This document shows, in pieces, positions 43,051 through 52,658 of a stretch of 64,000 nt of DNA. This DNA comes from Pseudomonas alcaligenes (GTDB lineage: Bacteria > Pseudomonadota > Gammaproteobacteria > Pseudomonadales > Pseudomonadaceae). The notes under the pieces were generated by a model. It had not been told where the DNA came from, searched no databases, and was given only the letters and a program-made list of their open reading frames with translations. The position numbers and the translations under genes are program-made. Numbering within the stretch: position 1 is the stretch's first letter; each line of letters starts with the position of its first letter. The stretch is taken from contig NZ_CP154874.1 in assembly GCF_041729615.1 (NCBI RefSeq), positions 1,059,001 through 1,123,000 of the forward strand, in the 5' to 3' direction.

Positions 43051-45537
43051 ATGACCCGCTCCCCGCTCCGCCGCCTCGCCTTCGGTACCCTGCGCCGCCT
43101 GCTGCTGCTCTGGGTACGCTCGGAAACCATCAACCAGTCGTCCTTCAACCTGCGCCTGGACCGCAGCAAGCCGGTGTTCTACGTGCTGCAGCAGCCTTCG
43201 GCGGCGGACCTGGCGGTGGTCGACAGCGAGTGCAGCAAGGCCGGCCTGCCGCGCCCGGTGCTGCCGGTGACGGTCGGCGCGCAGGAAGAGCCGGCCGCCT
43301 TCTTCTACCTGACCCGCGAGCCCAGCTGGTTCGGCGGCCATGACAAGCGCGGCGCGCCGCCCACCCTGCAGCGCCTGCTCGCCAGCCTCGACGGCAATGC
43401 CCTGGACGACGCGCAGATAGTCCCGGTCAGCGTGTTCTGGGGCCAGTCGCCGGACCGCGAGACCAGCCCCTGGAAGCTGCTGTTCGCCGACACCTGGGCG
43501 GTCACCGGGCGCCTGCGCAAGCTGGTCAGCATCCTGATTCTCGGGCGCAAGACCCGCGTGCAGTTCTCCGCGCCCATCCACCTGCGCGAGCTGCTCGACC
43601 AGGGCAAGGGCCGCGAGCGCACCCTGCGCATGGTGCAGCGCATCCTGCGCGTGCACTTCCGCAGCCTCAAGGCCGCGGTGATCGGCCCGGACGTATCGCA
43701 CCGGCGCAACCTGGTGAAAGGCCTGATCCACGGCCCGCAGGTGCGCCAGGCCATCCTCGAGGAGGCCGAGCGCGAGAAGATCAGTGTCGAGAAGGCCGAG
43801 GCCAAGGCCCTGCACTACGGCAACGAGATCGCCTCGGACTACACCTACACCGCCATCCGCTTCCTGGAGACGGTGCTCAGCTGGTTCTGGAACAAACTGT
43901 ACGAAGGCATCCAGGTCAACCACCTGGAGGCGGTGCGCGACCTGGCCCATGATCACGAGATCATCTACGTGCCCTGCCACCGCAGCCATATCGACTACCT
44001 GCTGCTGTCCTACCTGCTGTTCAGAAACGGACTTACTCCGCCGCATATCGCCGCCGGCATCAACCTCAACATGCCGGTCGTGGGTGGCATCTTGCGCCGT
44101 GGCGGCGCCTTCTTCATGCGCCGCACCTTCAAGGGCAACCCGCTGTACACCGCGGTGTTCAACGAATACCTGCACACCCTGTTCAGCAAGGGCTTCCCGG
44201 TCGAGTACTTCGTCGAGGGCGGGCGCTCGCGCACCGGCCGCACCCTGCAGCCGAAGACCGGCATGCTGGCCATCACCCTGCGCAGCTTCCTGCGCTCCTC
44301 GCGCCTGCCGATCGCCTTCGTGCCGGTCTACATCGGCTACGAGCGCGTGCTCGAAGGCCGCACCTACCTGGGCGAGCTGCGCGGCGCGGCGAAGAAGAAG
44401 GAGTCGATCTTCGACATCTTCAAGGTCATCGGCGCGATCCGCCGCCAGCGCTTTGGCAGCGTCGGGGTGAACTTCGGCGAGCCGATCAAGCTGGCCGAGT
44501 TCCTCGATGCCGAGCAGCCGGGCTGGCGCAGCCAGGACTACGGCGACCAGTACCGCCCCGAATGGCTCAACCGCACCACCAACCGCCTCGGCGAGCGGGT
44601 GGCGCAGCACCTCAACGAGGCGGCGGCGATCAACCCGGTCAACCTGGTCGGCCTGGCCCTGCTCTCCACCAGCAAGCTGGCGCTGGATGAGCAGGCCCTG
44701 GCGCGCGTGCTCGACCTGTACCTGGCACTGCTGCGCAAGGTGCCCTACTCGCCCCACGCCACTCTGCCGCAGGGCGATGGCCAGGACCTGATCCGCTACG
44801 TGCAGAGCATGGACCTGCTGGCCGAGCAGAAGGACGCCCTGGGCAGGATCCTCTACCTGGACGAGCAGAACGCCGTCCTGATGACCTACTACCGCAACAA
44901 CGTGCTGCACGTGTTCGCCCTGCCGGCGCTGCTGGCCAGCTTCTTCCTCAGCAGCTCGCGCATGAGCCGCGAGCAGATCCTGCGCTACGTCGGCGCGCTC
45001 TATCCCTACCTGCAGTCGGAGCTGTTCATCCGCTTCAAGCAGGAGGAGTTGGAAGGCGTGGTCGACCAGTGGCTGGAGGCCTTCGTCGAGCAGGGCCTGC
45101 TGCGCCGCGAGGACGACATGTTCATCCGCCCGGCACCCAGCTCGCGCCAGTTCGTCCTGCTCAGCCTGCTGGCCCGCGCCATCGTGCAGACCCTGCAGCG
45201 CTTCTACATGGCCACCGCCCTGCTGCTCAACGCCGGCCAGTACGCCCTCTCCGCCGAGGAACTGGAGAACCTCTGCGTGGTCATGGCCCAGCGCCTGTCG
45301 ATCCTGCACGGCCTCAACGCCCCGGAGTTCTTCGACAAGAGCCTGTTCCGCCACTTCATCCAGACCCTGCTGGACCAGGGCGTGCTGCGCCAGAACGGCG
45401 AAGGCAAGCTCAGCCACCACCCGCAGCTGGCCGAGCTGGTGGAAGGCGCGGCCAAGCGCGTGCTGCCGGCGGAAATCCGCCTGTCGATCCGCCAGGTGGC
45501 GCTGGAGCGCGGCGAGCACGCCACGCAGAGCGCCTGA
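43051..45537 (+). CDS. plsB: glycerol-3-phosphate acyltransferase
   Basis: PlsB acylates position 1 of glycerol-3-phosphate at the inner membrane, starting phospholipid synthesis. The 828 aa protein has the acyltransferase block I HX4D in [16 protein letters not shown] (about 308-323), and the glycerol-phosphate-binding block [11 protein letters not shown] near 387. The ATG giving [19 protein letters not shown] matches P. aeruginosa; a frame open 62 codons further up runs through the promoter region. No Shine-Dalgarno is visible, and a T-tract hairpin precedes it. Confidence 0.97.
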   Translation: MTRSPLRRLAFGTLRRLLLLWVRSETINQSSFNLRLDRSKPVFYVLQQPSAADLAVVDSECSKAGLPRPVLPVTVGAQEEPAAFFYLTREPSWFGGHDKRGAPPTLQRLLASLDGNALDDAQIVPVSVFWGQSPDRETSPWKLLFADTWAVTGRLRKLVSILILGRKTRVQFSAPIHLRELLDQGKGRERTLRMVQRILRVHFRSLKAAVIGPDVSHRRNLVKGLIHGPQVRQAILEEAEREKISVEKAEAKALHYGNEIASDYTYTAIRFLETVLSWFWNKLYEGIQVNHLEAVRDLAHDHEIIYVPCHRSHIDYLLLSYLLFRNGLTPPHIAAGINLNMPVVGGILRRGGAFFMRRTFKGNPLYTAVFNEYLHTLFSKGFPVEYFVEGGRSRTGRTLQPKTGMLAITLRSFLRSSRLPIAFVPVYIGYERVLEGRTYLGELRGAAKKKESIFDIFKVIGAIRRQRFGSVGVNFGEPIKLAEFLDAEQPGWRSQDYGDQYRPEWLNRTTNRLGERVAQHLNEAAAINPVNLVGLALLSTSKLALDEQALARVLDLYLALLRKVPYSPHATLPQGDGQDLIRYVQSMDLLAEQKDALGRILYLDEQNAVLMTYYRNNVLHVFALPALLASFFLSSSRMSREQILRYVGALYPYLQSELFIRFKQEELEGVVDQWLEAFVEQGLLRREDDMFIRPAPSSRQFVLLSLLARAIVQTLQRFYMATALLLNAGQYALSAEELENLCVVMAQRLSILHGLNAPEFFDKSLFRHFIQTLLDQGVLRQNGEGKLSHHPQLAELVEGAAKRVLPAEIRLSIRQVALERGEHATQSA

Positions 45538-45545
45538 CCCCGGCC

Positions 45546-45585
45546 GCGGGGCCGTCCACGGCGGCCCCGGCGGTTTGTGCCGCGA
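45546..45585 (+). terminator. probable terminator after plsB
   Basis: CCGCGGGGCCG and CGGCCCCGGCGG can pair with a single bulge around a short loop, followed by TTTGTG. It lies within 50 bases of the plsB stop. The tail is short, so confidence is moderate. Confidence 0.45.
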
Positions 45586-45612
45586 CCCCGGACCTGGCTA
45601 TGATCGAACGCC

Positions 45613-46014
45613 ATGTCCCAGACCGCCCCGATCCGCCACCCCTGCCCGCCCGGCGCCTGCACCTGCGAGCGTGACCGCCTGCTGCAGGAGGCGAGCACCG
45701 ACCTGCGCATCCTGCAGCTGACCCGCCAGGAGGAAAAGCGCCTGCTCGAACGTCTGGAGCAGCTGCAGAGCCTGGAAGACCTGCAGCACATGCAAAGGCG
45801 CATGTTCGAGCTGCTCGGCCTGCGCGTGCACGTCGCCCCGGGCAGCAACGAGGTACGCAGCATGCGCGGCATCGCCATCCACATCGACGAGCTGCCCGGC
45901 CTGTGCCGCAAGACCCGCCAGGCCATCCCCGCCGCCATCCGCCGTGGCCTGGAACGCAACCCCGAGATCGCCTTCCGGCTGCTGGACGCCCACGACCTGT
46001 TGCGCGACGCCTGA
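45613..46014 (+). CDS. conserved hypothetical protein with N-terminal cysteine cluster
   Basis: This 133 aa protein has three cysteines close to the N-terminus (HPCPPGACTCERDRLL, Cys11, Cys16, Cys18). A charged, probably coiled segment (LTRQEEKRLLERLEQLQSLE) follows, then a conserved C-terminal half with VAPGSNEVRSMRGIAIHID, GLCRKTRQAIPAAIRRGLE and LDAHDLLRDA. There is no signal peptide. The cysteines might bind metal, but I do not recognise a function. It lies 75 bases after plsB. Confidence 0.8.
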   Translation: MSQTAPIRHPCPPGACTCERDRLLQEASTDLRILQLTRQEEKRLLERLEQLQSLEDLQHMQRRMFELLGLRVHVAPGSNEVRSMRGIAIHIDELPGLCRKTRQAIPAAIRRGLERNPEIAFRLLDAHDLLRDA

Positions 46015-46049
46015 AATGATGCAGATATCACACATGGTCCAGGCGTACA

Positions 46050-46093
46050 GAATGGAAAATCCATTCATCTCTGTCTGTCCGCTCCGCTAAGCT
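46050..46093 (+). promoter_or_regulatory. inverted repeat overlapping a candidate promoter for the DUF4197 gene
   Basis: GAATGGA AAA TCCATTC (46050-46066) is a perfect 7-bp inverted repeat. It overlaps a weak -35 (TTCATC, 46064-46069) placed 18 bases from TAAGCT (46088-46093). It could be an operator; no regulator is assigned. Confidence 0.35.
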
Positions 46094-46126
46094 CGTTCAA
46101 CTCCCACTGCACGAAGGAATTCGCTC

Positions 46127-46804
46127 ATGCTCCGACTCACCACCCTGGCCGCCGGCCTGCTGCTCTCCGCCAACGCCCTGGCCCTGTCGCTGGCCGATCT
46201 GAGCCAGAGCGACGCCAGCGGCGGGCTCAAGGATGCGCTGACCCAGGGCGCGCAGATCGCCGTCAAGCAGCTGGGCCGGCCGGGCGGTTTCAGCAACAAC
46301 GACGAGGTGCGCATCGAGCTGCCCGGCAAGCTGGGCAAGGCCGCGCAGACCATGAAGATGATGGGCATGGGCGAGCAGGTGGAGGAACTGGAGGCCAGCA
46401 TGAACCAGGCCGCCGAGGCTGCCGTGCCGCAGGCCCAGGCGATCCTGGTGGATGCGGTGAAGAAGATGACGGTGAGCGACGCCAAGGCCATCCTCGCCGG
46501 GGGCGACGATTCGGCCACCCAGTACCTGAACCAGAGCAGCCGCGAGCAGATCCGCGCGCGCTTCCTGCCGATCGTCAAGCAGGCCACCGACAAGGTCGGC
46601 CTGGCCCAGCAGTACAACGCCTTCGCCGGCCAGGCCGCGGCCTTCGGCGTGGTCGATGCCAAGAGCGCCAACGTCGAGAGCTACGTCACCGAGCAGGCCC
46701 TGGATGGCCTGTTCAAGATGATCGCCGAGCAGGAGGCGAGTATCCGCCAGAACCCCGCCGGCGCCGCCACCAGCCTGGCGAAGAAGGTATTCGGCGCGCT
46801 CTGA
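46127..46804 (+). CDS. DUF4197 domain periplasmic protein
   Basis: This 225 aa protein has a signal peptide (MLRLTTLAAGLLLSANALAL, cut near ALA) followed by a mostly helical DUF4197 region: DLSQSDASGGLKDALTQGAQ, MKMMGMGEQVEELEASMN, and the C-terminal EQEASIRQNPAGAATSLAKK. Function is unknown. An AAGGA ribosome-binding site is 8 bases from the ATG. It stands alone between plsB's small neighbour and the mexJK operon, with its own terminator. Confidence 0.87.
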   Translation: MLRLTTLAAGLLLSANALALSLADLSQSDASGGLKDALTQGAQIAVKQLGRPGGFSNNDEVRIELPGKLGKAAQTMKMMGMGEQVEELEASMNQAAEAAVPQAQAILVDAVKKMTVSDAKAILAGGDDSATQYLNQSSREQIRARFLPIVKQATDKVGLAQQYNAFAGQAAAFGVVDAKSANVESYVTEQALDGLFKMIAEQEASIRQNPAGAATSLAKKVFGAL

Positions 46805-46818
46805 AGCGGCCGCACCGC

Positions 46819-46856
46819 CCATGAAAAAGCCCGGCACTTGCCGGGCTTTTTCATGG
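46819..46856. terminator. bidirectional terminator between the DUF4197 gene and mexK
   Basis: A perfect 17-bp stem, CCATGAAAAAGCCCGGC (46819-46835) with GCCGGGCTTTTTCATGG (46840-46856), closes an ACTT loop. The A/T tracts inside the stem provide U-runs in both directions. It is 14 bases from one stop codon and 9 from the other. Confidence 0.92.
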
Positions 46857-46865
46857 CAGCAGCGC

Positions 46866-49800
46866 TTAGCGCTCCACTTCCTTGACCCTGAACCAGGCCG
46901 CGTAGAGCGCCGGCAGGAACAGCAGGGTCAGCGCCGTGGCGACGATCAGACCACCCATGATGGCCACCGCCATCGGCCCGAAGAACACGCTGCGCGACAG
47001 CGGAATCATCGCCAGCACCGCCGCCAGGGCGGTCAGCACGATGGGCCGGAAGCGCCGTACCGTGGCCTCGATGATAGCGTGCCAGCGATCCATGCCGGCA
47101 GCGATGTCCTGCTCGATCTGATCGACCAGGATCACCGAGTTGCGCATGATCATGCCGGCCAGGGCGATGGTGCCGAGCATGGCGACGAAGCCGAAGGGCT
47201 GCTGGAACACCAGCAGGAACAGGGTCACGCCGATCAGCCCGAGCGGCGCGGTGAGGAACACCATGGCCGTGCGCGACATGCTCTTGAGCTGCAGCATGAG
47301 CAGGGTCAGCACCACCAGGATGAACAGCGGGACGCCGGCGTTGACCGACTTCTGCCCGCGCGCCGAGTCCTCCACCGTGCCGCCGACTTCCAGCAGGTAG
47401 CCGCTGGGCAGCGCGGCGCGGATCGGCTCCAGGGTCGGCATGATCTGCTTGACCAGGCTGGCCGGCTGCTCGCTGCCGTAGATATCGCCGAGGATGGTCA
47501 CGGTCGGCAGGCGGTCGCGACGCCAGATCACCCCCTCCTCGAAGCCGTATTCCAGGGTGGCGATCTGCGACAGGGCCACGCTCTTGCCGCTGGCGGTCGG
47601 CACCGCCAGGCTCGGCAGCAACTCCAGCGCCTGGCGCTCGCGCACGGTACCGCGCAGGAGGATCTCGATCAGCTCGTTGTCCTCGCGATACAGGCTGACG
47701 CTGGAGCCGGTCAGCGAGCTCTGCAGGAAGCTCGACAGGTCGGCGCTGGTCACGCCCAGGGCGCGGGCGCGCTCCTGGTCGATGTTCAGGTACACCACCT
47801 TGCTCGGCTCTTCCCAGTTCAGGTGGACGTTGGCCACGTAGGGGTTCTCACGCACCTTGGCCGCCACCTGGCGGGCGATCGCACGCACCTCGTCGATGTG
47901 CTCGCCACTGACCCGCAGCTGGATCGGGAAGCCCACGGGCGGGCCGTTCTCCAGGCGCGAGACACGGGTACGGGCGAAGGCGAAGTCCTCGTTCATCACC
48001 TCGATCAGCCAGCTGCGCAGCTGCTCGCGGTCCTCGATGCTCTTGGCCAGGATGACGAACTGGGCGAAGCGGGTCGCCGGCAGCTGCTGGTCCAGCGGCA
48101 GGTAGAAACGCGGCGAACCGGTGCCGACGTAGGCCACGTAGTTGTCGATGCCCTCGTGCTCCTTGAGCTTGGCCTCCAGGCGCTTGACCTGCTCCTCGGT
48201 GGCCTTCAGCGACGAGCCTTCGGTGAGCTTGATGTCAACCATCAGCTCCAGGCGCCCGGAGGCCGGGAAGAACTGCTGCGGCACGAAGCGGAACAGCAGC
48301 AGCGAGGCGACGAACAGGCCGATGGTCACCAGGATCACCGTCTTGCGCCGGCGCACGCACCACTCCACCACCTCGCGCACGGTCTGGTAGAAGGTGGTCG
48401 AGTAGGGATCGTGCCCCGCTGCGCTGCCACCATGCTTCTTCGCATGCAGCTTGGCCAGGTCCGGCAGCAGGCGGTCGCCCAGGTAGGGCACGAAGACCAC
48501 GGCGGCGATCCAGGACACGATCAGGGCAATGGCCACCACCTGGAAGATCGAGCGGGTGTACTCGCCGGTGCCGGATTGCGCGGTGGCAATCGGCAGGAAG
48601 CCGGCGGCGGTGATCAGGGTGCCGGTGAGCATCGGGAAGGCCGTGCTGGTCCAGGCGAAGCTGGCCGCGCGCAGGCGGTCGTAGCCCTGCTCCATCTTGA
48701 TCGCCATCATCTCCACCGCGATGATCGCGTCGTCCACCAGCAATCCGAGCGCCAGCACCAGCGCGCCCAGGGAAATCTTGTGCAGGCCGATGCCGAAGTA
48801 GTGCATCAGGGCGAAGGTCATCGCCAGCACCAGCGGGATGGACAGCGCCACCACCAGGCCGGTGCGCAGGCCGAGGGAGAAGAAGCTGACCAACAGCACG
48901 ATGATCAGCGCCTCCACCAGCACGCGGACGAACTCGCCCACACCGGTCTTCACCGCCGCCGGCTGGTCGGACACCTTGTGCAGCTCCATGCCCAGCGGCA
49001 GGGTCTGCTGCAAGCGGGCGAACTCCTGCTCCAGGGCCTCGCCGAGCACCAGGATGTCGCCGCCGGCCTTCATCGACACGGCGATGCCGATGGCATCCTC
49101 GCCCATGAAGCGCATGCGCGGCGCGGGCGGGTCGTTGAAGCCGCGATGCACCTCGGCCACGTCACCGATGCGGAAGGTGCGATCACCCACTCGGATGGGG
49201 AAATCGCGGATCTCGTCGACCGTCTTGAAGCGCCCGGACACGCGCATCTGGATGCGCTCGGCGGGGGTCTCGAAGAAGCCCGAGTAGGTCACTGCGTTCT
49301 GCTCGTCCAGCGCCTGCTGCACGGCCGCCAGCGGCAGGCCTAGGGTCGCCAGCTTGACGTTGGACAGCTCGATCCAGATCTTCTCGTCCTGCAGGCCGAT
49401 CAGCTCGACCTTGCCCACGTCCTTGACCCGCTGCAGCTGCAACTGCAGGCGGTCGGCATAGTCCTTCATCACCGCGTAGTCGAAGCCTTCGCCGGTCAGC
49501 GCGTAGATGTTGCCGAAGGTGGTGCCGAACTCATCGTTGAAGAAGGGGCCACGAATGCCGGGCGGCAGGGTGTGGCGGATGTCGTTGACCTTCTTGCGGA
49601 TCTGGTACCAGAGCTCGGGAATGTCCTTGGAATGGATATTGTCGCGGGCCATGAAGGTGACCACCGACTCACCCGGGCGCGAATAGGAGTTGATGAACTG
49701 GTAGTCACCCGTCTCCATCAGCTTCTTTTCGATGCGCTCGGTGATCTGCCGCGAGACTTCCTCGGCGGTGGCGCCCGGCCAGTCGGTGCGCACCACCATG

Positions 49801-49937
49801 GCCTTGAAGGTGAAGGGCGGGTCCTCGCTCTGGCCGAGCTTGGTGTAGGACAGCGCGCCGATCACCGCCAGCACGATCATGAAGTAGCGCACCACGCTGC
49901 GGTTGCGCAGCGCCCATTCGGAGAGGTTGAAGGACAT
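46866..49937 (-). CDS. mexK: RND efflux transporter MexK-like
   Basis: MexK is the proton-driven inner-membrane pump of the MexJK system, which in P. aeruginosa exports triclosan and erythromycin with an outer-membrane partner encoded elsewhere. The 1023 aa protein has the RND layout: a membrane segment at 15-35, a large periplasmic loop, six segments including TM4 LGALVLALGLLVDDAIIAVE with the two conserved aspartates near 400, a second loop, and six more segments. It starts 3 bases after mexJ. Assignment rests on context (mexL-mexJ-mexK) and N-terminal similarity; TriC-type pumps are related. Confidence 0.88.
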   Translation of the reverse strand: MSFNLSEWALRNRSVVRYFMIVLAVIGALSYTKLGQSEDPPFTFKAMVVRTDWPGATAEEVSRQITERIEKKLMETGDYQFINSYSRPGESVVTFMARDNIHSKDIPELWYQIRKKVNDIRHTLPPGIRGPFFNDEFGTTFGNIYALTGEGFDYAVMKDYADRLQLQLQRVKDVGKVELIGLQDEKIWIELSNVKLATLGLPLAAVQQALDEQNAVTYSGFFETPAERIQMRVSGRFKTVDEIRDFPIRVGDRTFRIGDVAEVHRGFNDPPAPRMRFMGEDAIGIAVSMKAGGDILVLGEALEQEFARLQQTLPLGMELHKVSDQPAAVKTGVGEFVRVLVEALIIVLLVSFFSLGLRTGLVVALSIPLVLAMTFALMHYFGIGLHKISLGALVLALGLLVDDAIIAVEMMAIKMEQGYDRLRAASFAWTSTAFPMLTGTLITAAGFLPIATAQSGTGEYTRSIFQVVAIALIVSWIAAVVFVPYLGDRLLPDLAKLHAKKHGGSAAGHDPYSTTFYQTVREVVEWCVRRRKTVILVTIGLFVASLLLFRFVPQQFFPASGRLELMVDIKLTEGSSLKATEEQVKRLEAKLKEHEGIDNYVAYVGTGSPRFYLPLDQQLPATRFAQFVILAKSIEDREQLRSWLIEVMNEDFAFARTRVSRLENGPPVGFPIQLRVSGEHIDEVRAIARQVAAKVRENPYVANVHLNWEEPSKVVYLNIDQERARALGVTSADLSSFLQSSLTGSSVSLYREDNELIEILLRGTVRERQALELLPSLAVPTASGKSVALSQIATLEYGFEEGVIWRRDRLPTVTILGDIYGSEQPASLVKQIMPTLEPIRAALPSGYLLEVGGTVEDSARGQKSVNAGVPLFILVVLTLLMLQLKSMSRTAMVFLTAPLGLIGVTLFLLVFQQPFGFVAMLGTIALAGMIMRNSVILVDQIEQDIAAGMDRWHAIIEATVRRFRPIVLTALAAVLAMIPLSRSVFFGPMAVAIMGGLIVATALTLLFLPALYAAWFRVKEVER

Positions 49938-49940
49938 GGC

Positions 49941-51044
49941 TTACTCCTTGCCGACCAGCGCAACCACGCGGTTGTCGCGGTCTACCGGGCGCACCTTCTG
50001 CCCGTCGAGCAGCACGTGCACGCCGGCGGCCACCACCCAATCGCTCTCCTTCAGGCCTTCCAGGATCGACACCCGCTCCTGGCCGTAGGCGCCGACCCGT
50101 ACCGGCGTGCGCACCACCTTGGACTCCTTGGGGTCGATAACCCAGACGAAGGGCGTGCCCTTCTCCGCGCTGAGCGCGGACAGCGGCACCGACAGCGGCA
50201 CCTCGCCATCGGCGGTGATCGACACGCGGGCGCTCTGCCCCACCTCGGCCTTGACCTTGGGATCGCTGAAGGTCACCCGCGCGGCGAAGGTGCGCGACTG
50301 TGCATCGGCGGCTGGCGATAGCTCGCGGATGCGCCCGGGGAACTGCTTGTCCGGCTGCGACCACAACTCGATGCTGACTTCCTGGCCGATGCGGAAGCGC
50401 TCCAGGGCATGCTCGGGCACGCTGATCAGCACTTCGCGCTCGCCATCGGCGGCCAGGGTGAACACGGTCTGCCCGGCGGCCACCACCTGGCCCACCTCGC
50501 CCAGGCGGCGGGCGATCAGGCCGTCCTGGGAGGCGCGCAGCACCGAGTAGCCGGCCTGGTTGCTGGCCACGTCGAACTCGGCCTTGATCTGCTTCACCCG
50601 CGCCTCGCCGGCGCGGTACTGGTTCTCCACCGTGTCGTACTGCGACTGGCTGATCAGCTGGCGGGCCAGCAGGGTCTTGTAGCGATCGCGCTCGGAACGC
50701 ACCAGCTTGAGGTTGGCCTCGGCGGCATTGAGCTGGGCACGGGCGGCCTCCAGCTGCAGCTTGACGTCCTGCGGGTCCAGTTCCGCCAGCGGCTGGTCCT
50801 TGCGCACCCGGTCGCCGGCATCCACCAGGCGCTTGGCGATCTTGCCGCCGATGCGGAAAGCCAGTTCCGGCTCGAAGCGCGCGCGCACCTCGCCAGGGTA
50901 GGTATCCACCGCGTCCGCCGCCGGCAGCGGCTGCACCACCATGGCCGGGCGTACCGGCGCCTCGGCGGTTTCGCCGTTGCCGCAGGCAACCAGCAGGGAG
51001 ATCAGCGACAGGGGTACGGCGAGGGACAAGGCATGACGGAGCAT
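49941..51044 (-). CDS. mexJ: RND efflux periplasmic adaptor MexJ-like
   Basis: MexJ is the membrane fusion protein linking MexK to an outer-membrane channel. The 367 aa protein has a lipoprotein signal peptide with lipobox LVAC (Cys21), two lipoyl half-motifs (GKIAKRLVDAGDRVRKDQPL and GLIARRLGEVGQVV), an alpha-hairpin of coiled coil between them (about 100-160) and a beta-barrel. The length is that of P. aeruginosa MexJ. It is divergent from mexL across 93 bases. Confidence 0.88.
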   Translation of the reverse strand: MLRHALSLAVPLSLISLLVACGNGETAEAPVRPAMVVQPLPAADAVDTYPGEVRARFEPELAFRIGGKIAKRLVDAGDRVRKDQPLAELDPQDVKLQLEAARAQLNAAEANLKLVRSERDRYKTLLARQLISQSQYDTVENQYRAGEARVKQIKAEFDVASNQAGYSVLRASQDGLIARRLGEVGQVVAAGQTVFTLAADGEREVLISVPEHALERFRIGQEVSIELWSQPDKQFPGRIRELSPAADAQSRTFAARVTFSDPKVKAEVGQSARVSITADGEVPLSVPLSALSAEKGTPFVWVIDPKESKVVRTPVRVGAYGQERVSILEGLKESDWVVAAGVHVLLDGQKVRPVDRDNRVVALVGKE

Positions 51045-51070
51045 GATGGAGGACCTTTCGCAAAAGGAGC

Positions 51071-51098
51071 TTGGAATACTTATACTGCCCGGTATAGT
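51071..51098 (+). promoter_or_regulatory. mexL promoter
   Basis: TTGGAA (51071-51076) and TATAGT (51093-51098) are 16 bases apart. On the opposite strand TGGACT (51117-51122) N17 TACTAT (51094-51099) could drive mexJK. The two overlap the inverted repeat below. Confidence 0.5.
51081..51096. promoter_or_regulatory. candidate MexL operator
   Basis: TATAC (51081-51085) and GTATA (51092-51096) form an inverted repeat with a 6-base spacer TGCCCG, sitting inside both divergent promoters. Further GTAT/ATAC half-sites lie at about 51077-51079 and 51123-51126. A TetR-family dimer encoded by the adjacent mexL is the natural ligand; this is inference. Confidence 0.5.
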
Positions 51099-51137
51099 AA
51101 AAATAGCAAACTCACCAGTCCAGTATTAAAAGGCCAA

Positions 51138-51776
51138 ATGTCCGACAAACTGTTACAGCCATCCAGCGGCCCCGGACGGCCCAAGGACCCCGCCAAGCGC
51201 CAGGCCATCCTGGAGGCGGCCAAGCGCCTGTTCATGCACAACGGCTACGACGGTAGCAGCATGGACGCCATCGCCGCCGAGGCCGGGGTGTCCAAGCTCA
51301 CGGTGTACAGCCACTTCACCGACAAGGAGACGCTGTTCGCCTGCGCGGTGGAATCCAAGTGCGAGGAGCAGCTGCCCTCGCTGTTCTTCGAACTGCGCCC
51401 GGACAGCAGCGTCGAGCAGGCCCTGCTGGCCATCGGCCGCGGCTTCAATGCCCTGATCAACAGCGCGGAATCCCTGGCCATGCACCGCCTGATGGTGGCT
51501 CAGGGCGCGCAGAACCCGCAGCTGGCGCAACTGTTCTTCAATGCCGGTCCGCAGCGGGTGATCGATGCCATGCAGCACCTGCTGGAGCAGGCGGATGCAC
51601 GCGGCCAGCTGCGCATCGACAACCCGCAGCACGCCGCCGAGCACTTCTTCTGCCTGATCAAGGGCGGCTGCCACTTCCGCCTGCTGATGGGCATCGCCCA
51701 GCCGCTGAGCGGCAGCGCTGCCGAAGAGCATGTGCAGGAAGTGGTGCGGCTGTTCGTGCGCGCCTACAGACCCTAG
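51138..51776 (+). CDS. mexL: TetR-family repressor MexL-like
   Basis: MexL represses mexJK and its own gene in P. aeruginosa. This 212 aa protein is exactly that length and has a TetR N-terminal HTH ([20 protein letters not shown], then [19 protein letters not shown], about 25-65) and a helical ligand domain. It is divergent from mexJ. The ATG at 51138 gives [20 protein letters not shown]; a longer upstream frame is a shadow of mexJ. Its TAG stop overlaps the rsmJ stop as CTAG. Confidence 0.88.
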   Translation: MSDKLLQPSSGPGRPKDPAKRQAILEAAKRLFMHNGYDGSSMDAIAAEAGVSKLTVYSHFTDKETLFACAVESKCEEQLPSLFFELRPDSSVEQALLAIGRGFNALINSAESLAMHRLMVAQGAQNPQLAQLFFNAGPQRVIDAMQHLLEQADARGQLRIDNPQHAAEHFFCLIKGGCHFRLLMGIAQPLSGSAAEEHVQEVVRLFVRAYRP

Positions 51777-52552
51777 GGCTTCAGGGCCTTCTTCGGGTAG
51801 ATGTCGTAGCGGCTGGACTTGCCCTCCAGCGCATAGCTCGGCTTGGCGCCCTCGATGATCGGCGCCTTGCGCGGGCGCTTGACCACCACCCGGTGGCTGG
51901 CCAGGGCCAGGGCCGCCTGCAGCAGGGCGGGGGCGTCCGGGTCGTCGCCCACCAGGGGACGGAACAGGCGCATTTCCTTCTTCACCAGGGCGCTCTTGTC
52001 GCGGTGCGGAAACATAGGGTCGAGGTAGATCACCTGGGGCGGCTCGCCCTGCCAGTCGCGCATCAGTTCGATGGCATTGCCGTGCAGCAAGGTCATCTGC
52101 GTGGCGATGGGGGCCACCTCGGCGTCACCTTGCGCGCGGGCCAGACCATCCTCGAGCAGCGCCGCGATGATCGGCTGGCGCTCGCTGAGGGTCACGGCAC
52201 AGCCCAGGCTGGCCAGCACGAAGGCGTCGCGCCCCAGGCCGGCAGTGGCATCCAGCACACTCGGGCGCACGCCCGGCTGCACGCCGACCGCCTTGGCGAT
52301 CATCTGCCCGCTGCCGCCGCCATAGAGCCGGCGATGGGCCACGGCCCCCTCGACGAAATCCACCCGGATCGGTCCCGGCGCCTGCGGGCCCAGCTCGGCC
52401 AGCTGCAGGCCCTGCTCGCTCAGCTGCAGGGCGAACTCGGCCTCACCGGCCAGCGGCAGCCCCAGGCGCGCGGCCCACTGCGCGGCCTCGGCGGCCAGGG
52501 CCGGATGCAGGGCCTCGACCCGGATTCTGGTTATAGGCCGTTCGTCGCTCAT
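51773..52552 (-). CDS. rsmJ: 16S rRNA (guanine1516-N2)-methyltransferase
   Basis: RsmJ methylates G1516 of 16S rRNA. The 259 aa protein has the family motifs [18 protein letters not shown], the SAM site [19 protein letters not shown] (about 97-115) and the catalytic-type [20 protein letters not shown]. It ends at YPKKALKP, converging on mexL with a CTAG stop overlap. It is divergent from the EF-hand gene across 106 bases. Confidence 0.95.
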   Translation of the reverse strand: MSDERPITRIRVEALHPALAAEAAQWAARLGLPLAGEAEFALQLSEQGLQLAELGPQAPGPIRVDFVEGAVAHRRLYGGGSGQMIAKAVGVQPGVRPSVLDATAGLGRDAFVLASLGCAVTLSERQPIIAALLEDGLARAQGDAEVAPIATQMTLLHGNAIELMRDWQGEPPQVIYLDPMFPHRDKSALVKKEMRLFRPLVGDDPDAPALLQAALALASHRVVVKRPRKAPIIEGAKPSYALEGKSSRYDIYPKKALKP

Positions 52553-52575
52553 CAGGAAATATGCTCAAAAAACGC

Positions 52576-52601
52576 TCAAAAGACGCGGCACCAAGCCGAT
52601 A
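52576..52601 (+). promoter_or_regulatory. candidate sigma-28 (FliA) promoter of the EF-hand gene
   Basis: TCAAAAG (52576-52582) and GCCGATA (52595-52601, followed by C) are 12 bases apart. This closely matches the flagellar sigma-28 consensus (TCAAG/TAAAG, then GCCGATA). Transcription would start near 52610, about 50 bases before the ATG. No competing sigma-70 promoter is obvious. Confidence 0.55.
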
Positions 52602-52658
52602 CATAACTGTGCCCTATTCTGCCAGACGCGGCCCACGGCGACCGCACCGAGTTCCCGC

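Noticed and set aside
41856..43169. A 437-codon reading of the ABC ATPase gene
   Set aside because: The first 131 codons cover the plsB 5' end and the promoter gap; the ATPase family starts at the ATG complementary to 42774-42776.
43036..45519. An 827-codon minus-strand frame opposite plsB
   Set aside because: Antisense shadow of plsB with no domain signature.
46821..49343. An 840-codon plus-strand frame opposite mexK
   Set aside because: Begins inside the bidirectional terminator hairpin and has the His/Gln/Arg-rich composition of antisense shadows.
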